From assembly GCA_022410635.1 (NCBI GenBank), contig JAJVDF010000450.1, forward strand, positions 311,748 through 375,747: a stretch of DNA of 64,000 nt, given 5' to 3'. Positions 57,576 to 64,000 of this stretch are shown here, in pieces. The DNA comes from Tretioscincus oriximinensis (lineage: Eukaryota; Chordata; Lepidosauria; Squamata; Gymnophthalmidae). The translations under genes and the position numbers were made by a program. Under the pieces are notes generated by a model that did not search any database, was not told where the DNA came from, and worked only from the letters and a program-made list of their open reading frames with translations. Within the stretch, counting starts at the first letter, position 1. The number at the start of each line of letters is the position of its first letter.

Positions 57576-58107
57576 CTAGGGTTGCCATATGTCCCGGGAA
57601 AGCTGGACAATCCCGGTTTGGGGGACTAAAATATAGTCCCCTCCGGGTTTTAAGAAAAAATCCCTTATTTTTATATTCCCAGATGCTGCATCAGGGAATG
57701 TAAAAATGCAGGATTTTAAAGGCAAAGCACCCGTCAGAGCTGATGGCTGCAGCCCGAGCAATGCTTTCCGGGTTCCTGGAGGGAACCTCGGAGCGTGCCG
57801 TAGCTGCTCCAATGCTGGAGGCAAAGCCTGCCAACTCGCCTCAAGCAAAGGAAAAACGCCTGGGTTTGTGACAGGAGGACAGCTCTGTTCTCCTGTCACA
57901 AACCCAGACATTTTCCCCAACTGGAAGCGAGTTGGTGCACCAGCAGGTGCGCGAAACCCTGCCTCCAGCATTGGAGCAGCTAAGCACACACGGACGCTTG
58001 TAGTGAGACAGGCAGAAGAGAGGTTCTGCCTGTCTCACTACAAGCGTCCGTATGTGCGTGTGCACGCACCCCCACCTCACTCCTGTCCCGGTTTTGGGCT
58101 GCCCTAG
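57576..58107. mobile_element. Two-hairpin DNA element
   Basis: The left end ctagggttgccatatgtccc and right end, in complement, ctagggcagcccaaaaccgg are imperfect inverted repeats. Inside are two large hairpins side by side. The first has perfect 22-bp outer arms (57801-57822 with 57961-57982) and perfect 18-bp inner arms (about 57860-57877 with 57890-57907). The second has arms of about 29 bp around agaagagaggttct (57986-58056). CpG sites are frequent. No TSD could be fixed. The 137- and 133-codon frames on opposite strands are products of the palindromic, stop-poor sequence. Confidence 0.7.
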
Positions 58108-61040
58108 GCAAACCTTATGCTTCTATTTCATTCTCTAATCAGGACCATATCTGCTTCTCCTACTGAACTGGAATATAGAGATAAGCATTGTGTTTGCATT
58201 GGTTGCAGTTGAAAATCCAGGTCATCATATTTTTGCACTTTGCCTGGCAACATATTAAGCAATCTACAAAGGGGAGCATTCACACCATGGATCTGTCTCC
58301 AAGACAGACAGCCCTGCTCCTTAGCCACTCTAATTTTATACCTGGTGTGATAACACTTTTCAAGTGTTTCACATCTGGTTTAGAGCCGTAGGAGCAGATA
58401 TAGGTGTCAGATTAATTGATTAGTCTTTTGATCAAATCAAAAAGTTATAAAAAATATAAAACAAATTGGACTAATGTAGAGTAAAATACAATTAACAATC
58501 TTATACAAATAGTGAATGAGTGAGTGCATAGATTTCTGGTTAAGAGAGACCCAAACTTACCTTCCCTTGGCCTGATTGGATGCTCTCATCCAGACACAGC
58601 AAGAAAGGCCAATCTGGCTATGAGGAGGTGTGATCTGGCTGCAAGGAGGGCCATCCAGGCACACAGAGCACTGATTAGGAATGCAATGTATAAATCTTTT
58701 TAAAAATGAGATCCATTTAGTCCTTTCCTAATGCCTTAAATGCCTTATATGCCTATTACTGACATATATTCTGAGTCAGATGTATGCAACAGTTTTCTGA
58801 GCCCTGGCCAAACAGGCAAGTTCAGAAATGCTCTTGATAACTTTATTCATTATTATTTGCTGTAGCAGCTATGGGAACCTGCTCAGAGCTCAATGAAAGA
58901 GCTCAAATGAAACTTATCCCTAAATTGTAATTAATGAGATGAATTTTCATAGGGACTTCAAGGATGTTATGGACTAGAACAATAATAGATAAATGGTTGA
59001 AATTACACATTTCATCCTTGTCCCTTGGATTATGGATCATTTAAAATGTATTCTGACTACTGTGTGGTGCATGCCAAGTTTCTTTTCAGAGAGAGTTGAG
59101 TTGAGCTGTCTTACGGCCACACACATCTTTATTTTGTTTTGCTTCAGCGTGTTGTACAGAAGGCAATTCAATCATGTAAGGTCTGCCTTCCAATTATTTT
59201 ACTGATTGCCTATGATGTGGAGAATGGACTGTTATCATCCACTCTTGAGATTCTTGGTAGCTCCTTCATTTAGCAGGTGTGTGATTTCTACAGATTGAAA
59301 CAGCTCCAGTTCCACAAACCATGTTTCCTTTAAGGTATTTGTCTGAGAGGAAACCGTAACTGTCACGTTATCCTGTCGAAATTGACTTGTTCAGTAGTGT
59401 CAGCATGTGTTTAGTGTCTCTGAGTGTATTTATGTACAGATCTTTACAGAATCCAGAGCTTTTCTATTTGAGAAACGGTCCCAGTAATTGGATGTTTTGG
59501 ATGAGGGTTTTCCTTTACCTTATGTGTTTATGGCTACACCCACACATTATTGCAGTAAAAAGAAGGAGAAAAAAAACAGGTTGCAGGCAGGTTTGACGTA
59601 ATAGTTATCACAGGCTCATGTTGCCATCAAATCTCATTTTTTTTATGTGTTTGGATGCAGCCTTTAATGGCCTGCCACCCACATGCACGCACACACNCAT
59701 ACACAAACAATGCTCTATTCTAAAGATAAGTTGCAGTTGGGTATTAGAAGTAGATTTTAATACCAAGTTTAACTTTGTTATATATCATACTTGCACAAAT
59801 GTTGGCCTAACAGGATACTCTTCATTAATTTAAATAGTACATAAGGGATAGATTCACTTATGACTACAAAGCTTTACATCATGGGGCAGTAGTGAGCAGT
59901 GGGTAGGCTTAGAATAGCTATCACATTGGATACTTCTGAGTTAAAGACTAAGTGAGATACATCGGAGGGCGCCAGTGCTCGAGGAGGGCAGAGAATAGCA
60001 GAACTTCAAGATTATGGGCTGCAAAATGTAAAAAAAAAAACACCTAAGTTTAAAGACAAAAACAAAATGCTCAGAAGTTATATCTTTGCAGACTTTTGTT
60101 TAGGGAAATACAATTTTCCCTCAAATATTTCAAGGCATTTGATCTGTGCTTCATCAGCTAGAATTCAAAGAATACTGAATTCTTTGTAAGCATGAAATCA
60201 GAAAATTTGGTTTTTCGAAGCCAGTTGGATACTATTTAAATTGAAAAGTAGTAACACTGGTGGACTTGTCTTAGACAAAAATAAAAATAAATAAAGAAGT
60301 TTAGTTTAGGGCTTCTGTATTAGCATCAGGAAACATTTATTTTGAAGTTGTAAGACGGAGTTGAATCCTGGAAAAATGGTCTGATGTGACATTTCCTATG
60401 CTCTGTGTTTCTACCAGATAGTCTGATATTTTGTTTGATTGTTCAATTATATGCACACAAATTTAAAACAGATAAATACATTCACAAACAACATTTTAAC
60501 TTACATTTTTATTTTATATAAATAAACAATTCCAAATCTGGGAAAAACCTGGTGGTTATAGAAAAGTAAGAAAAGAAGGATCCCTAAAACGGATCACAAA
60601 GGTACATAAATATCTGATAAGTGTGAAGGAGAGCATCTGTATTTGTCTGATTCATGGAACAAAATGGGAAAGCATTTTCTAGAATTATGATATCAGCAGC
60701 CCAGATTGTTTAGTCTGATCTACACTTGCAGATTCTGATAGCAAACATTTAAGAGAAGAAAGCTCAAAATAAAGTCAATGTCATATTTTCTATCAATATT
60801 GTTTGGTTATCGGACAATATCAAATACTCTATACTTTTTATTTTACTGTTTGATGATGTTGATGTTACAGCTTGCTGGCTGTGTTAGACAGCACAGCAGT
60901 TGTAAAATCTGGTGGATAATCAGTTAAGTCAGCAGGAGTCCAAGAAATACATTAGCCACATGCTTTCAAGCAAGATTGGCTCTAAGCATACAACACAACC
61001 ACAATGTAGTAAGGTTGGCTGTGTGGTACTAGCATACAAA
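58108..61040. other. Unassigned AT-rich sequence
   Basis: No supported gene or bounded repeat in 2.9 kb. A short (CA)n-like run lies at 59683-59706, containing an unresolved base at 59697. Confidence 0.4.
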
Positions 61041-61697
61041 TGTCAAATCAACCAATAAAACGTTGATTTTGAAAGTCGATGTGATGGATTGTCAAAGTAT
61101 TTTTTATTTGTTCCTTACCATGAGACAAGTATAAATTGTGATTTTTGTTTCTACTGACCACTCATTTCTGAGATATCAAATTTTTAATGTGTTTTAAAAA
61201 ACACAAAATTTACTAACAGCCATATACTTAATTTGCATTTACCTGAGAACCATAATACCTTCAGCTCTGTTTCAGGTGTCATTTTAAAGCTTATGAATAT
61301 AGCTCTCTTTTGGTATGCAACACAATGTTGTTGATGTTTGAAAATAATTTTCAAAAATAAAAATTTTCAAATAATAAAATTCTGAAAAAAAAGTTTTTGC
61401 CTTCTACATCTTCATTCAAAATATCAGAATGGTATCCCAATGGTATCATACAAAAAATAAACTTTTCTCTTACAGAATAATAAGAAATTCAACAGTTTTC
61501 CAATAACTACTTAATGTATATGGCTTTTAGCTCTTTTTTTCGTATTCCAGTAATTTTTGGAAATTTGATAAGTAAATAACAAGTGGTCCAAAAACAACAA
61601 AAATTATAATTTTTACTCTCCTTATAATAAGGAACATACTCACAGAATTAGCAACATTCATGACATGAAGCTTTTATTTCACTGGTTGATTTGACAT
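61041..61697. mobile_element. AT-rich segment bounded by inverted repeats
   Basis: tgtcaaatcaaccaataaaa at 61041 is matched on the opposite strand at the right end (complement tgtcaaatcaaccagtgaaa, about 61676-61696). A second shared phrase (tttgaaagtcgat and, in right-end complement, tttgaaagcaggg) lies near both ends, though in shifted order. The 657-bp interior is very AT-rich and noncoding. This fits an old nonautonomous DNA element; the superfamily is not recognisable. Confidence 0.45.
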
Positions 61698-64000
61698 GGA
61701 TTACCCTGCTTTCAAAATTGTAAAAAAAATTAGAAGGAAGTGATCAGGCATGCAGTTGGGAAGATGAGCAAGTCTCTGTGCATGTCAGCTGAATATACAA
61801 TAGTCTGAGGTGTTTTGCACAATAGACTTGACCAAGCTCCAGTGGTAGTGCACCAGCAATGAAAAAACAAATTCAATGATAGGGATAATAGATCTGGTGG
61901 CATCATTGTGTCTCTTTGCAAATATATGATGAAGCCACATATGGAATAGTTTGTATAATTCTGATCACCACCTCTTAGAAAAGATGCTATGGAACTGGAA
62001 AAAGGGTAGAAAAGGGCAACTGGAATGATAAAGGGCCTGAAACATTAACCTGCAACCCTTTCAGCCTTATACCTTAATATACTTTAATCAGAAACCCAAT
62101 TAAAGTACATTAAATTATGCATGGTGTAGAAAAGGTAGGTTAGAAATTTTTTTCTCTATGGCACTACACTATAGTCAAAGGCAGTTCTATTATTATGGTA
62201 GGAAAATTAGGATTAATGAAAGAAAATCCCACCAAAGAATCACAAGGGAGCGCTGTCCAATCAGAACTCACAACCATATAACTGAGGTGTCCCCTATGGA
62301 GGCATGAAGACATATATAAGAAAAGCTTCAAATATAGATTTCAGTAGAATGGGAGAAGTAAAAAGGATAGTATAATCTAAATATTTGGTGAAGATTCCTG
62401 TTGAAAGAAGATCTAATAGTTTAATTAAACTTTTTTTGGTTAAACCTTTGTGTTTTTAATCCACTGTATAGTATATCATTACATTACTTTCACCACAGCA
62501 GTTTCTATAGGAATGGGTTTGGCACAAAGATTTGTGTTTCCCCATAAACTCACTGCATAGAACAAATCCATCTACCAGCTAGGTTGGCTTAAAAAGGATG
62601 CCCTGTAAAAATGCACCAAATTTATAACTAACTGTACTTAGTAGCTCAAATGTCAGGGTGAATAGCATTGGCAGCAGGATTTTTCTAAAGGCCAGCTGCC
62701 TGGAAAGTGTAAGCAGGGCAATCTGTTTTCTCGTGTCCAGCTTATAGGCTTCCAAAGGCAAACAGACACGAGAAGAGGCTGGTGGACTATATAGGATGTT
62801 GGCCTTAAGATCTGAACCAAAAATCCTCTCGTCAAACACATAGGAGATGGTTCAGATACAAAGTTGCTGCCCCAAAAAGCCACAGTAGTAACTAAGTGGC
62901 TAGATTTTGGGAGGGAGTTGTATAGGTATTTGTCCCTGCTGTGGCCTAGTGGCTGAGGCAGGAACCCATGCTATACCACTGGGTTCCTGATGAGATGTCC
63001 CACCCATCATCAGCTGCAGTTGTCCAGAACCAGATCCAGATAAGCAGCTCATATTTGCAATATTCAGATGTGTTGTGGATACTCCTAACCTTATGGAGTA
63101 TTTAAACTTATCTACAGCAGGAATGACCCAGGGATGGCTCAGGCAATGTCTAAACAGGTGTAATTTTGTTCAGATGCAAACACAATATTCAGTAGTCAGC
63201 ATGGAATACTTCTTCAGGTAATTTCAAGGAAATCTCTCTGATAATAATCCAGCCTTGTGACAATCTGACTTTCTTCAGGATGGACTTGCATATTAAAACC
63301 AGCCAGTTCCCTGAGAATACTTAATGTAATCCTTGAAAAAAATTACAATATTTTCATGACAAAATCAATAAAGGCTTTCTCCACATGCATATGTTAGCAT
63401 GGTACATAACATTTTTCCTCCAGCAATGATGAGATGGACATGAGTGCAAAAAAATTACATACAACTTCTGCTAGAAGCAGGAATGCTTCTGCCTGAGGGA
63501 ATGTGAAAGGCAGGAAACATTATCCCCAGCCAGCAGATGGGAGCTGTTCTCAGTGACTGTTCTTTGAATATAAATGTGAAAAAGGCCTTAATCATGACAG
63601 ATTTTCATTTACTACAGAGCATAATACAGTGAATTATGTGTTTTCAGTTCTTTCTTTGTACGACTGCAAAGAAATACATTTGATTGCTTATTTTTTGTTA
63701 AAAGATACTGAGTCCAAAATTTAAAACACGTGTTCTGAAAAGGGATTGAGAGCATTTAACCCCACTGCCATCCCCCCAATAGTATTCTGTTGCGTTCTTT
63801 TCCCATGATTGTCCAATAAGCAAAAATCACTCATGTGTGTCCTTTCCAAAGTGCCGTTTAAAATGAAAGATGCCACAGTCAGAATGGTTTTGTCCACATT
63901 TAACTCCTGTATGGATTATAGTACAATAAAACAGTAATTCATCTCCACTCCGATGGCTCTAATTTTTAATTCCAATTATGGCATGCCTACAATGCAGTTT
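61698..64000. other. Unassigned sequence, one weak tRNA-like patch
   Basis: At 62938-63010 TGGCCTAGTGG fits the polymerase III A box and ggttcctgatg about 40 bp later partly fits the B box, possibly an old SINE head. A short inverted phrase (ctgttttctcgtgtcc with cagacacgagaag) occurs at 62722-62775. No gene is supported. Confidence 0.3.

Noticed and set aside
57576..58107. 137- and 133-codon frames on opposite strands
   Set aside because: They lie in a palindromic element and are each other's shadow.

Overview
The window reads as a piece of a vertebrate nuclear genome, most likely a squamate reptile (lizard or gecko grade). Evidence seen directly: AT-rich background with no dense gene layout; several 5'-truncated CR1-type LINE ends carrying the 8-bp 3' tail unit GTTCTTAT; L1 ORF2 remnants; Penelope-like elements (PLE) with a GIY-YIG endonuclease; tRNA-derived SINEs with Sauria-SINE-like bodies; and hAT, pogo/Tigger-like and Tc1/mariner-like DNA elements, some with perfect target-site duplications (TSDs). 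The taxon call is an inference from this repeat mix. I found no intact host protein-coding gene, rRNA, tRNA gene or CRISPR array. The window is best described as gene-poor intergenic or deep intronic DNA.

Layout. 1-541: pogo/Tigger-like nonautonomous element made of nested palindromes, cut by the window edge. 0.5-1.5 kb: L1 3' end on minus. 1.5-5.4 kb: unassigned sequence, part of it 3'UTR-like with a good polyadenylation signal. 5.5-10.6 kb: SINE and LINE tails. 11.1-11.9 kb: candidate conserved noncoding block. 12.4-14.3 kb: polypyrimidine and GC-rich repeats, with a related copy at 23.3-23.8 kb. 17-29 kb: SINE and CR1 fragments, a triplet microsatellite, PLE termini, and a CpG-bearing block at 26.5-26.7 kb with a short open frame. 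28.9-29.5 kb and 32.1-32.5 kb: two hAT elements with perfect 8-bp TSDs, the first keeping the C-terminal dimerization region of its transposase. 34.1 kb: SINE with a fold-back tail.

The most striking locus is 39348-40836. It is a second member of the family at position 1, with TA TSDs, and its CpG-rich cargo includes what looks like the first coding exon of a cysteine-string protein (DNAJC5 family) with a plausible splice acceptor and donor still attached. It appears to be a pogo/Tigger-like element that captured host genomic DNA. A CR1 fragment later inserted into it. Next comes a nested Penelope complex (42440-45660): long inverted arms, two head-to-head GIY-YIG reading frames, a terminal fold-back unit carrying its own 11-bp TSD, and a GC-rich hAT element with a perfect 8-bp TSD. 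An L1 ORF2 remnant follows (45.8-47.2 kb).

47-64 kb holds two Tc1/mariner-type palindromic MITEs (48.9 and 52.7 kb), a SINE, CR1 copies (one long, with degraded reverse transcriptase motifs), a two-hairpin element (57.6-58.1 kb), and an AT-rich segment bounded by inverted repeats (61.0-61.7 kb). The rest is unassigned AT-rich sequence. No genes here act as a pathway. The content is a stratified record of transposition, with a few candidate regulatory blocks.
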